Assembly: GCF_025997995.1 (NCBI RefSeq)
Contig: NZ_AP026683.1
Location: 620,501-684,500, forward strand
Source: Sediminibacterium sp. TEGAF015
GTDB lineage: Bacteria > Bacteroidota > Bacteroidia > Chitinophagales > Chitinophagaceae
Direction of reading: 5' to 3'
DNA length: 64,000 nt
Position numbers and translations under genes: made by a program. Below, piece after piece: positions 55,224-63,476 of this stretch. Each line of letters starts with the position of its first letter. Position 1 is the stretch's first letter. The notes under the pieces are model-generated. The model saw only the letters and a program-made list of their open reading frames with translations. It was not told the origin of the DNA and searched no databases.

Positions 55224-57074
55224 ATGCGAATGTTTAATAAAAGGAATATATATCTGATTCTATGCATCTTCTGCATGTATAATAGGCTACTTGCACAGGA
55301 AAAAAACAATCAATTAACCGATAGTATTACTACTACAAAGAAACTATTTAATAAAGTAGTGCAATCTATAACTGTTAATAACCCTCTGCCAGTTTCAGGT
55401 ACACCAATGCAAGAAGCAACAAAGAATGCAGTTGATTTTGAACCTTATGAGGGTAAATTTATCAGATATGTTTATGTTAATAAACTGGGCTTTAATAAAC
55501 TGCTTGCTGATACTACCATTACCCGGAACAATTTTTTGAATCAACTTGGAAATTCGCTGCATAAACCTACCAAGTATCCGGTAATCCGTAAAAATTTATT
55601 TTTTAAGGCAGGCGAAAGAGTGGATCCGGATTTGTTTTCTGATAATATCAGATACCTGCGCGATCTTAGTTTTATTCAGGACGCAAGTATTGTAATTATT
55701 CCCATTCAAAATAATCAGGATGAAGTAGACGTAATGGTACTTTTTAAAGATGTTTTTCCCATTGGAGGAAGTGTGTCGGAATTCAATACCAATCTATTGG
55801 ATATAGAAGTTAATAATGACAACGTATCTGGGTCAGGTAATCGGATGCGTATCAGGCAATACCTTGATACAAGAAGAAATCCTGCTTATGGATATGGCCT
55901 TGAGTACCTAGCCAGAAATATCGGAGGAAGTTTTCTCAATATAGCAGCAGGCTTTCAAACTGAAAGTCCCACGTTCAATTCAGGAAAAAGAGAGGAAAAT
56001 GCTTATTTCATAAGAGGTGATCTGCCTTTGGTAAGCCCATATCATCCATATACTGGTGGGTTTGAACTATCGGTTAATAATACAAGTAATACCTATTCGC
56101 CTGTCAATTTTTACGAACAACAATTAAAGTATGGATACTATAATGCAGATCTTTGGTTGGGTTATAGCTTAGGAGCAAAAGAACGTATGCTGGATAATTT
56201 AGGGGTAAGAAAAAGAAGCATTTTGTCAGGAAGAATGATTCACCGCTATTTTACTGCTCGTCCTGATACATTGAAAACAATCTATGACAGTAGATACAAT
56301 GATATTACAGGGGTATTATTTTCTTATACCCTTTTTGAGCGTGATTTTTATCATACAAATTTTATTTATGGATTCGGAAGAAATGAAGATTTGCCGGAAG
56401 GCTTCAGCTTAACATTTACAGGAGGCTGGGCAGATAGACAAGATGTTTCGCGAATGTATTTTGGTGCAGAATATCAGCGAAGTTATTTCAATTCAAAAAA
56501 AGCTTTTTTGAATTACACAATGAAAGCAGGAGGCTATATTAATCAAAATAAGCCTGAAGATATATCGGCACTAATGAGCATTGAGTTGATAACCCCATTA
56601 AAAAAATTGAAAGCAAAAAACTGGTTCATGCGTCATTTTTTAAGTGGTAGTATTACTGTTCAAAAATCAATTCGACTCAATGACCCATTAAGAGTTTCCA
56701 GTATTTTTGGTATACCACGAATCAGGAATACCAGGATTGATGGTACGGCAAGAATAACACTAAATGCAGAGTCTGTATTTTATAATACTTTTAAATTGGC
56801 AGGGTTTAATTTTGCACCTTTTATATTTTCCAATATATCCTATCTCAAGCTTTCTGCTTCCGATCCTGAAAATGGAGCTGTTTACAGTGCTTTGGGTAGT
56901 GGCATCCGAACACGAAATGAAAATCTTGTGTTTGGCACCATTGAGTTAAAAACGTACTTTTTCCCAAAAGTAGTTGAATTGATGAGTCCCTGGAACATAA
57001 GCCTTTCAACCAATTTGAGATTCCGTTATCAGACCACTTTAATTCAAAAACCTGATTTTGTTGTTGTAAATTAG
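55224..57074 (+). CDS. BamA/TamA-like outer-membrane protein with POTRA-like domain
   Basis: A 616-residue exported protein (signal peptide ending near LLAQ). Residues about 75-190 look like one or two POTRA-type domains (FIRYVYVNKLGFN, PVIRKNLFFKAGERVDPDLF, RYLRDLSFIQDASIVIIP). The remainder is beta-barrel-like with repeated aromatic-flanked strands (GYGLEYLARNIGGSFLNIAAGFQ is one). That order fits the Omp85 superfamily, but the barrel signature was not clearly found. I chose ATG 55224; GTG at 55221 and ATG at 55230 are alternatives. AAAGGA about five bases ahead is a fair ribosome site. It diverges from the hybrid kinase gene. Confidence 0.7.
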   Translation: MRMFNKRNIYLILCIFCMYNRLLAQEKNNQLTDSITTTKKLFNKVVQSITVNNPLPVSGTPMQEATKNAVDFEPYEGKFIRYVYVNKLGFNKLLADTTITRNNFLNQLGNSLHKPTKYPVIRKNLFFKAGERVDPDLFSDNIRYLRDLSFIQDASIVIIPIQNNQDEVDVMVLFKDVFPIGGSVSEFNTNLLDIEVNNDNVSGSGNRMRIRQYLDTRRNPAYGYGLEYLARNIGGSFLNIAAGFQTESPTFNSGKREENAYFIRGDLPLVSPYHPYTGGFELSVNNTSNTYSPVNFYEQQLKYGYYNADLWLGYSLGAKERMLDNLGVRKRSILSGRMIHRYFTARPDTLKTIYDSRYNDITGVLFSYTLFERDFYHTNFIYGFGRNEDLPEGFSLTFTGGWADRQDVSRMYFGAEYQRSYFNSKKAFLNYTMKAGGYINQNKPEDISALMSIELITPLKKLKAKNWFMRHFLSGSITVQKSIRLNDPLRVSSIFGIPRIRNTRIDGTARITLNAESVFYNTFKLAGFNFAPFIFSNISYLKLSASDPENGAVYSALGSGIRTRNENLVFGTIELKTYFFPKVVELMSPWNISLSTNLRFRYQTTLIQKPDFVVVN

Positions 57075-57113
57075 AATGAACTATTTATAGAAATCAATGT
57101 TAAACATCCTATT

Positions 57114-57623
57114 ATGAAAAGATTATTATTAATGACAGGACTTATGTTTGTTGGTACTTTGGGTTTTGCCCAAAACAATCCCAAGCCAAGTCCGGCAACT
57201 GAAGTAAAAGCAACCCTTAAAAATGGTGCTGAAATTTCTATTCGATACGGTCAGCCCTCTTTAAAGGGAAGAACACCAGGGAAAGAAGTAGAACCCATGT
57301 TAAATAAGATATGGCGGGCCGGAGCAAATGATGCAACTGTTTTTGAAACATCAAAAGATTTGAAAATCAATGGCATGGTTTTGCCTGCTGGAAAATATGC
57401 TTTTTTTATATTGCAAAACGAGGCTGAAGCAATTGTTATTTTTAATAAAGTATGGAAGCAATGGGGCGCTTTTCAATACAAAGCCTCTGAAGATGCTTTA
57501 CGTGTCAAGGCTAATCTCTCTACAAATAGTGAATTAGTTGAAAAACTGCTTTATAGCATCAATACAGATGGGAAAGTGCAAATACTATGGGGTAATCTGA
57601 GTTTTGATTTTACAGTAGAATAA
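57114..57623 (+). CDS. DUF2911 exported protein
   Basis: A 169-residue secreted protein with signal peptide ending LGFAQ (residue 20). The mature chain matches the DUF2911 pattern: ISIRYGQPSLKGRTPGKEVEP, IWRAGANDATVFETSKDLKI, LPAGKYAFFILQNEAEAIVIF and GAFQYKASEDALRVK. The domain is known mostly from Bacteroidota and has no established function. It lies 39 bases after the BamA-like gene and five bases before the DUF2452 gene, so co-transcription with the latter is likely. Confidence 0.85.
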   Translation: MKRLLLMTGLMFVGTLGFAQNNPKPSPATEVKATLKNGAEISIRYGQPSLKGRTPGKEVEPMLNKIWRAGANDATVFETSKDLKINGMVLPAGKYAFFILQNEAEAIVIFNKVWKQWGAFQYKASEDALRVKANLSTNSELVEKLLYSINTDGKVQILWGNLSFDFTVE

Positions 57624-57628
57624 GCGAA

Positions 57629-58420
57629 ATGGTACAAGCATATAATTTTCTTGCTAGCTGGCAACTTTTCCCCGAGAAATGTGATTTTCAAAAAGGAATT
57701 GCACCCAAAAGCGGAAACTATAAAATAGAGAGTGTTGATAATGGACAGGCATTGAGTGTTAGTATAAATTGGGTGAGTCTGGACAATGAAGCATTTTATA
57801 CTCAGTATCAGGTTGTTCCTAATGATGCAATGCAAAAGTTATTAGATAACCAACTGGCTGATGAAATAAAAGCTACCATCGTTAATTCTTCCACCCTGGC
57901 CGTCAGTTTTTTCAAAAACCTTTTGTCTGTACTACAGGTAACACATGAAATTCTTCCTAACGGTTATATGCGTATTACACAGGAAGGAACAGACGAGAAT
58001 GGGAAAAACTATCGAAATATTGAGATATATCATAAGCAGTTGAGTGTGCTTCCCTACTCTTCTTCGGTTGCTGGAGTTGCTATCAGACCTACCAAAGAAG
58101 GTGTGATAAAACATAAGGCTTTAAGTGCTATGGAAGACCAGACCAATATGCAGTTGGACCAGATAAGACAGCAAATTGAATTACTGGCTCGTCAGGCACA
58201 GGAGATTCGTAAACGAAAAGAACTGAGCTTGATGATCTATGAAGCAAAGCTGAATTTTAAACCACAAATTGGACAGGTATATCATTTATATGAAAAGAAA
58301 GACAGTACACATATCCTTTCGTTAGTAGCACCTCAGGAATGGGGCGCTAGCGGGCCATTTAAACAGTTTGTTTCTTCTGTTAAATTATTGGCTGACCATA
58401 CCTGGGTAGAAGTTTCTTAG
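57629..58420 (+). CDS. DUF2452 protein with an N-terminal extra domain
   Basis: A 263-residue cytoplasmic protein. The C-terminal half, from about residue 150, matches DUF2452: RPTKEGVIKHKALSAMEDQTNMQLDQIRQQ is its helical start, then ARQAQEIRKRKELSLMIYEAKLNFKP, YHLYEKKDSTHILSLVAPQEWGAS, ending VKLLADHTWVEVS. The first 145 residues form a separate beta-rich domain (NWVSLDNEAFYTQYQVVP) with a predicted calycin or START-like look that I cannot name. No catalytic motif is visible in either. It starts five bases after DUF2911. The pair is transcribed ahead of a hairpin terminator. Confidence 0.7.
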   Translation: MVQAYNFLASWQLFPEKCDFQKGIAPKSGNYKIESVDNGQALSVSINWVSLDNEAFYTQYQVVPNDAMQKLLDNQLADEIKATIVNSSTLAVSFFKNLLSVLQVTHEILPNGYMRITQEGTDENGKNYRNIEIYHKQLSVLPYSSSVAGVAIRPTKEGVIKHKALSAMEDQTNMQLDQIRQQIELLARQAQEIRKRKELSLMIYEAKLNFKPQIGQVYHLYEKKDSTHILSLVAPQEWGASGPFKQFVSSVKLLADHTWVEVS

Positions 58421-58450
58421 TTTGTTGAATCAGCATAAAGTAATAGTATA

Positions 58451-58487
58451 AAAAATCCCGGTAAGTATTTAACACTTCCGGGATTTT
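58451..58487. terminator. Bidirectional terminator between DUF2452 and isocitrate dehydrogenase genes
   Basis: AAAATCCCGG and CCGGGATTTT form a 10-base outer stem with a further AAGT/ACTT inner pair. A and T runs flank it, so it can serve both convergent genes. Confidence 0.85.
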
Positions 58488-58504
58488 CATAAATGTCAGA
58501 TCTA

Positions 58505-59737
58505 TTAATTAGCCAATCTTGTGCTTAGTTCAGCATCAATTGCGTCTAAGAATTCTTCTGTGTACAAATAATGTTCTCCATGATTTACTTTGTTGCCATG
58601 AATACATACAGCAAGGTCTTTAGTCATTTTACCTGCTTCAACCACATCAACACAAACTTTTTCAAGTGTCTGACAGAAGTTAATTAGTTCCTGGTTGTTA
58701 TCTAGTTTTCCACGGAATTCCAAACCGCGAGTCCAAGCAAAAATGGATGCAATTGGATTTGTTGAGGTACGATTTCCTTTCTGATGCTCTCTAAAGTGTC
58801 TGGTAACAGTACCATGAGCCGCTTCTGCTTCCATTACTTTTCCATCTGGTGTTACTAAAGTAGAAGTCATTAAACCCAATGAACCAAAGCCTTGAGCTAC
58901 GGTATCACTCTGAACGTCCCCGTCATAGTTTTTACAAGCCCATACAAAATTACCATTCCATTTTAAAGCAGATGCAACCATGTCATCAATTAAGCGGTGT
59001 TCATAAGTAATTCCCGCTTCAGTGAAAGATTGTTTAAATTCATTTTGATAAATTTCTTCAAAAATATCTTTGAAGCGACCATCGTACTTCTTAAGGATGG
59101 TATTTTTAGTAGATAAATACAAAGGCCATTTTTTGATTAAAGCCTGATTAAAACAAGCTCTTGCAAAACCCTTGATACTCTCATCGGTATTGTACATTGC
59201 CAAAGCAACACCGTCGCCTTTAAAGTTGTAAACCTCAAATTCTTGAACAGTACCGTCTTCTCCTTCAAATTTAACTGTTAATTTACCTTTACCCTTTGTT
59301 ACGAAATCGGTAGCACGATACTGATCTCCGAATGCATGACGTCCAATACAGATAGGCGCTGTCCAGTTGGGTACCAGTCTGGGCACATTAGAACATACGA
59401 TTGGCTCTCTGAAAACAGTACCATCCAGAATGTTACGGATGGTTCCGTTAGGGCTTTTCCACATTTGCTTCAAATTGAACTCTTTCACACGCTGTTCGTC
59501 AGGAGTAATGGTTGCACATTTAATTCCGACTCCATATTGCTTAATGGCATTGGCCGCGTCTATGGTAACCTGGTCATTGGTTTCATCGCGGTATTCCATT
59601 CCTAAATCATAGTATTTGATATCTAAATCCAGATAAGGTAAAATCAATTTGTCTTTAATGAACTTCCAAATAATTCTGGTCATTTCATCTCCATCCAATT
59701 CTACTACCGGATTAGCAACTTTAATTTTTTGGGCCAT
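58505..59737 (-). CDS. icd: NADP-dependent isocitrate dehydrogenase, eukaryotic-type homodimer
   Basis: Oxidises isocitrate to 2-oxoglutarate with NADP. The 410-residue protein begins with [16 protein letters not shown], the hallmark of the eukaryotic-like subfamily. Substrate residues are in [19 protein letters not shown], and metal residues in [37 protein letters not shown] is the cofactor-loop block, where His and Arg bind the 2'-phosphate. It is not related in detail to the longer enzyme at 8.8 kb. A TATATTTG -7 match lies 29 bases upstream of the start. The gene is monocistronic. Confidence 0.95.
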   Translation of the reverse strand: MAQKIKVANPVVELDGDEMTRIIWKFIKDKLILPYLDLDIKYYDLGMEYRDETNDQVTIDAANAIKQYGVGIKCATITPDEQRVKEFNLKQMWKSPNGTIRNILDGTVFREPIVCSNVPRLVPNWTAPICIGRHAFGDQYRATDFVTKGKGKLTVKFEGEDGTVQEFEVYNFKGDGVALAMYNTDESIKGFARACFNQALIKKWPLYLSTKNTILKKYDGRFKDIFEEIYQNEFKQSFTEAGITYEHRLIDDMVASALKWNGNFVWACKNYDGDVQSDTVAQGFGSLGLMTSTLVTPDGKVMEAEAAHGTVTRHFREHQKGNRTSTNPIASIFAWTRGLEFRGKLDNNQELINFCQTLEKVCVDVVEAGKMTKDLAVCIHGNKVNHGEHYLYTEEFLDAIDAELSTRLAN

Positions 59738-59766
59738 AATTTCTGTGTTTTGTTGAATTCAGTCGG

Positions 59767-59774
59767 CAAATATA
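59767..59774 (-). promoter_or_regulatory. -7 element (TATATTTG) for the short icd
   Basis: Exact TAnnTTTG match on the minus strand, in the 59-base gap between this gene and the mntH stop. Confidence 0.4.
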
Positions 59775-59796
59775 TTATTTATTGGGGAATCCGTTT

Positions 59797-61680
59797 TTAG
59801 GAAACATTCACAATTAATACCGGAATGGTCAATTTATGCCTAACATCTTCAATGGTTTCTCCAAAAACATAGTCTTTTAATCCACTATGACGGTGTGCCC
59901 CCATTACCAACATATCTGAATCCAATTCCTGAACCAGTCTTACGATTTCTGCTACTCTTCTTGTATACCCCATATATCCGCTGGCATTGATGCCTTTTGA
60001 TTGAAGCTGTTCCACATAATTTTGTAATCTTTCCTTGTCTTTTCTTGTTTCGGCGTCGTCACTGGCATCTTTAGAATACCGTGCAGAAACGCTCTCAACT
60101 ATATGTATTAGTTGATAGGAAACCTGGTCATTACCCTGTGAAAGCGCATGAGCAATCAGTTTTTCATCTGCGTTAGTGAAATCAAGGGCAATAGCAATAC
60201 GATGAATTTTCCTGACTTCAAGATTATCCAATGGCATTGCGTCGCCATATAAAGTATCTTTTACCAGTTTTCGTTTTTTTGAAATAATCGGATAAAATGT
60301 CATCATTAGAAACAACCATATAAAGCCCAAAATTGCCAGTATTACCCCTATTTTCAGCCAGATTGAGGTATTGCTATGAAATAAAGCTGCAACTTCCTCT
60401 ATAACCAGATTTACGTTCAGAAAGACTAGAATCAACGCAACCAGCCAAGCAAGTATTCTTGTTTTTATGCCAATTACAAATTCCCCCATAGTAGATGTAT
60501 CACTTACAAAATGTATCAATGGAATTACGGCAAATCCTAATTGAATACTTAATATAACCTGACTAAAAATCAGTAAATCATCTACCTTTTCATCCCCATA
60601 AATAATGATTACCAATAAAGCTGGAACAATGGCAATCAAACGGGTTAACAATCTCCTAAGCCAGGGATTAATTCTCAAATGTAAATATCCTTCCATTACA
60701 ATCTGTCCTGCCATGGTTCCGGTTACAGTAGAACTTTGTCCTGCCGCTATCAAGGCAATAGCAAAAAGAGCCGGCGCTAAAGTAGAGCCTAACAAGGGTT
60801 CCAGTAAATGATGAGCATCCTGAATTTTAGCTACTTCTGTGTTTCCGGTTTTGTAAAATACCGTTGCTGCAAGCACTAGAATGGCTGTATTCACTAGAAA
60901 TGCGGCATTCAGCGCAATAGTACTATCAATCAGATTGTATTTAATGGCAGTTTTAATCCCTTTAGTATCCGGATTTATTTTTCTGGTTTGTACCAAAGCT
61001 GAATGCAAATACAAATTATGTGGCATTACAGTAGCCCCAATAATCCCTACCGCAATATAGAGTGCGCCATCATGCAACATCCCCGGCTTTAATCCCCCCA
61101 ATACATCTCCAATGGCAGGTCTGGCAATTATTATTTGCACGAGAAATGAAAAGCCAATAATAGCGACAAGCGTGATAATGAAAGCTTCCATTTTTCTTAT
61201 ACCCCAGCGCTGTAGAAATAAAAAAAGAAAGGTATCCAGTACAGTAATAACCGTTCCCCATAATATGGGTAACCCTGTTAGCAGGTGAATTCCTATTGCC
61301 ATTCCTAAAACTTCCGCCAGATCACAGGCTGCAATAGCTAATTCTGCCAGAACATACAGACAGAAATTTACAAAAGGAGGATAGGTTTCGCGATTTGCCT
61401 GAGCCAGATCTCTTCTTCTGACAATACCGAGTCTTGCGCTTAAGCTTTGAAGCAATAAAGCCATCAGGTTACTCATTAAAAGAACCCAAATCAATTGATA
61501 GCCAAACTTAGCACCTCCCTGTAAATCTGTAGCCCAGTTGCCCGGATCCATATATCCGACACTCACCAGATAAGCAGGCCCTATATAAGCAAGAATCCGT
61601 TTCCAGCCATTTCTTGGAACAGTTGTGTCAACTGTTTCGTGAACTTCACTTAATGATTGATCAACATTACTAATTCGCAT
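59797..61680 (-). CDS. mntH: Nramp divalent metal transporter fused to a Usp domain
   Basis: Proton-coupled Mn2+ (or Fe2+) importer of the inner membrane. The 627-residue chain has an Nramp core of about 450 residues with the metal-site motifs DPGNWATD in helix 1 and MPHNLYLHSALV in helix 6. The C-terminal 150 residues are a universal stress protein domain: HRIAIALDFTNADEKL, and the nucleotide-binding motif GAHRHSGLKDYVFGETIED. The Usp part probably sits in the cytoplasm and may sense ATP. The gene overlaps mntR by 11 bases, so regulator and transporter are translationally coupled. Manganese is favoured over iron by the company of mntR. Confidence 0.9.
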   Translation of the reverse strand: MRISNVDQSLSEVHETVDTTVPRNGWKRILAYIGPAYLVSVGYMDPGNWATDLQGGAKFGYQLIWVLLMSNLMALLLQSLSARLGIVRRRDLAQANRETYPPFVNFCLYVLAELAIAACDLAEVLGMAIGIHLLTGLPILWGTVITVLDTFLFLFLQRWGIRKMEAFIITLVAIIGFSFLVQIIIARPAIGDVLGGLKPGMLHDGALYIAVGIIGATVMPHNLYLHSALVQTRKINPDTKGIKTAIKYNLIDSTIALNAAFLVNTAILVLAATVFYKTGNTEVAKIQDAHHLLEPLLGSTLAPALFAIALIAAGQSSTVTGTMAGQIVMEGYLHLRINPWLRRLLTRLIAIVPALLVIIIYGDEKVDDLLIFSQVILSIQLGFAVIPLIHFVSDTSTMGEFVIGIKTRILAWLVALILVFLNVNLVIEEVAALFHSNTSIWLKIGVILAILGFIWLFLMMTFYPIISKKRKLVKDTLYGDAMPLDNLEVRKIHRIAIALDFTNADEKLIAHALSQGNDQVSYQLIHIVESVSARYSKDASDDAETRKDKERLQNYVEQLQSKGINASGYMGYTRRVAEIVRLVQELDSDMLVMGAHRHSGLKDYVFGETIEDVRHKLTIPVLIVNVS

Positions 61681-62341
61681 GCTGTAATTTTTTTACATAA
61701 ATCTGTTCAGCCAATTGCGCACTGATATGAACAAGCTCTTTATCGTTTATTTGAATTTCAAAAGAGTTATCAAATGCAAAATTTTGCTTCACTTTTATCC
61801 TGACTCCAATAGCTATTTTTTTGTGTTGAAGTAGAGAAAGAATATCAGCAGACTGACTGCCAACTGCAGTTACCTCGCCCGACATATACAGAGGAAATTT
61901 ATTCAGATTCATTTGAGATTGGAATGGCATCTTACCAGTCGCATCAGGAATAGGGTCTCCATGCGGATCAAATGCAGGATTACCTAAAAAATCATTCAAG
62001 TGATCAATGAGCTGTTGACTCTGAATATGTTCCAGTTGCTCTGCTACTTCATGCACTTCATCCCAATTGAACTTCAATACTTTCACTAAGAATGTTTCCC
62101 AAAGCCGGTGTTTCCGCAAAACCATTAAGGCAATTTTCTTACCATCATTATTTAATTTAAAGCCTTTGTATTTTTCATATACCAGTAATTTTTTGCTCTT
62201 TAGTTTTTTAAGCATATCTGTAACAGAAGCAGCTGAAGTCTGTAAAACTGTTGCTACCTCGTTGGTACTAACTAACCCGTCTTTAACCTGAAGTTGAAAA
62301 ATGGTCTTGATATAATTTTCTTCAGAAGAAGTTAAAGGCAT
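61670..62341 (-). CDS. mntR: DtxR/MntR-family metal-dependent repressor
   Basis: Transcriptional regulator that represses metal uptake when the metal is bound. The 223-residue protein has a winged helix-turn-helix (VSTNEVATVLQTSAASVTDMLKKL), a dimerisation domain with RKHRLWETFL and AEQLEHIQSQ, and a C-terminal FeoA/SH3-like domain. In the AEQLEH motif a Glu replaces Cys102 of DtxR, as in B. subtilis MntR (Glu99), favouring Mn2+. However Asn9 stands where MntR has Asp8 and DtxR has Met10. So metal choice is inferred. Two overlapping TCTAAA/TTTAGA repeats lie immediately upstream. It heads the mntR-mntH operon. Confidence 0.9.
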   Translation of the reverse strand: MPLTSSEENYIKTIFQLQVKDGLVSTNEVATVLQTSAASVTDMLKKLKSKKLLVYEKYKGFKLNNDGKKIALMVLRKHRLWETFLVKVLKFNWDEVHEVAEQLEHIQSQQLIDHLNDFLGNPAFDPHGDPIPDATGKMPFQSQMNLNKFPLYMSGEVTAVGSQSADILSLLQHKKIAIGVRIKVKQNFAFDNSFEIQINDKELVHISAQLAEQIYVKKLQHAN

Positions 62342-62342
62342 A

Positions 62343-62371
62343 TCTAAATAATATTTTAGACAAATCTAAAA
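62343..62371. promoter_or_regulatory. Candidate MntR operator, two overlapping inverted repeats
   Basis: TCTAAATAATATTTTAGA (62343-62360) and TTTTAGACAAATCTAAAA (62354-62371) share the central TTTAGA half-site. They begin two bases upstream of the mntR start codon. The spacing of half-sites and position at the operon start suit an autoregulated DtxR-family repressor. Confidence 0.6.
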
Positions 62372-62443
62372 AATTATTCCATTTTTCTCAAACTATTCTG
62401 TAACAAGCTTCAAATCACTTATTTTTATGAAAATATATTCCGA

Positions 62444-63406
62444 ATGAAGTGGCATCATTTACTCTTCACCCTTTACTGTAGTATTTTATTAGGCTCTTGT
62501 TCTGATGCCCCAATTGATTTGTCTGGAAAAACAACCGTAAAGGAAAAGGATTTCCTCAGCGTTTTTAAACCACTTCCACTTCCCTATAGTGTTGCAGATA
62601 CCAATCTGGAAAAAAATGCAGATACTCTTAAGATTGCGAAAGAAGTTTTTCTACAGTTTTATCCTGATACTGCTTTGAGCAATATTATGGGAAAGACCAA
62701 AATTTATACAATAAGCCCGGTGGGAAAGATTGAAAAGGAAAAAGAAAACTATCTCTTATTCATAATTAAAGAAAACAAAAAGAAAAAGAGGTTAGCAGTA
62801 ATAGTTACCGACAATAAGAATAAGTTTCTTGGCAGCAAAGAATTATTAAACAACTCAGAAGAGGCAGGATATCATCGCTCTCTCAATATTAATAAAGAAC
62901 CTACTTTCTTAATCAGCAGAGAAAAAATGGGCAGCAACAATGAAATGTTGTTTACCAGAGCAGGATGGGTATACAATGATGCAGGCTTTTTTATGATTGT
63001 GATTAATGATTCTAATGAAGATCCTGCCAAAACTGCTGTTATCAATCCTTTGGATACATTACCCAAATTGAATAAATTAAGTGGAGATTATATTAAGGAT
63101 AAACATAACTATGTTTCTGTAAGAGACGGTAAAGATGAAAATCACTATCTGTTTTTCATTTTATTTGAAAAAAGCAATGGTGCTTGCAAAGGAGAATTAA
63201 AGGGAGAGTTTAAATTGGCTAAACCCATGGAAGGACTTTATTCTAAGAATGGCGATCCCTGCCTAATTGATTTTATATTCACTTCCAATCAACTTAGCAT
63301 CAAAGAACAAGGAAGTTGTGGTAATCATCGTGGAATAAAGTGTTACTTTAATGACCGCTATACCAAGAAAAAAGAACCCAAAAAGAAAAAAGTGAATAAA
63401 CGTTAG
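62444..63406 (+). CDS. Lipoprotein of unknown function
   Basis: A 320-residue lipoprotein with signal ending LLGSC (Cys19). The chain is rich in charged residues. It has an N-terminal beta-rich part (IYTISPVGKIEKEKENYLLFII), a middle part with LFTRAGWVYNDAGFFMIVIND, and a C-terminal domain with several Cys residues (NGACKGELKGEF, NGDPCLIDFIF, GSCGNHRGIKCYFNDRY). The very end is a Lys-rich tail (KKKEPKKKKVNKR). I do not recognise the family. It diverges from mntR across about 100 bases that contain the mntR operator but seems unrelated in function. The glucan phosphorylase gene follows after 70 bases. Confidence 0.7.
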   Translation: MKWHHLLFTLYCSILLGSCSDAPIDLSGKTTVKEKDFLSVFKPLPLPYSVADTNLEKNADTLKIAKEVFLQFYPDTALSNIMGKTKIYTISPVGKIEKEKENYLLFIIKENKKKKRLAVIVTDNKNKFLGSKELLNNSEEAGYHRSLNINKEPTFLISREKMGSNNEMLFTRAGWVYNDAGFFMIVINDSNEDPAKTAVINPLDTLPKLNKLSGDYIKDKHNYVSVRDGKDENHYLFFILFEKSNGACKGELKGEFKLAKPMEGLYSKNGDPCLIDFIFTSNQLSIKEQGSCGNHRGIKCYFNDRYTKKKEPKKKKVNKR

Positions 63407-63476
63407 TTAGTGTAAAATTTACATTATCGTTTTTTAGCCTTATATTGCCTATCAATTTTTAACCAAACAAGCAGCA

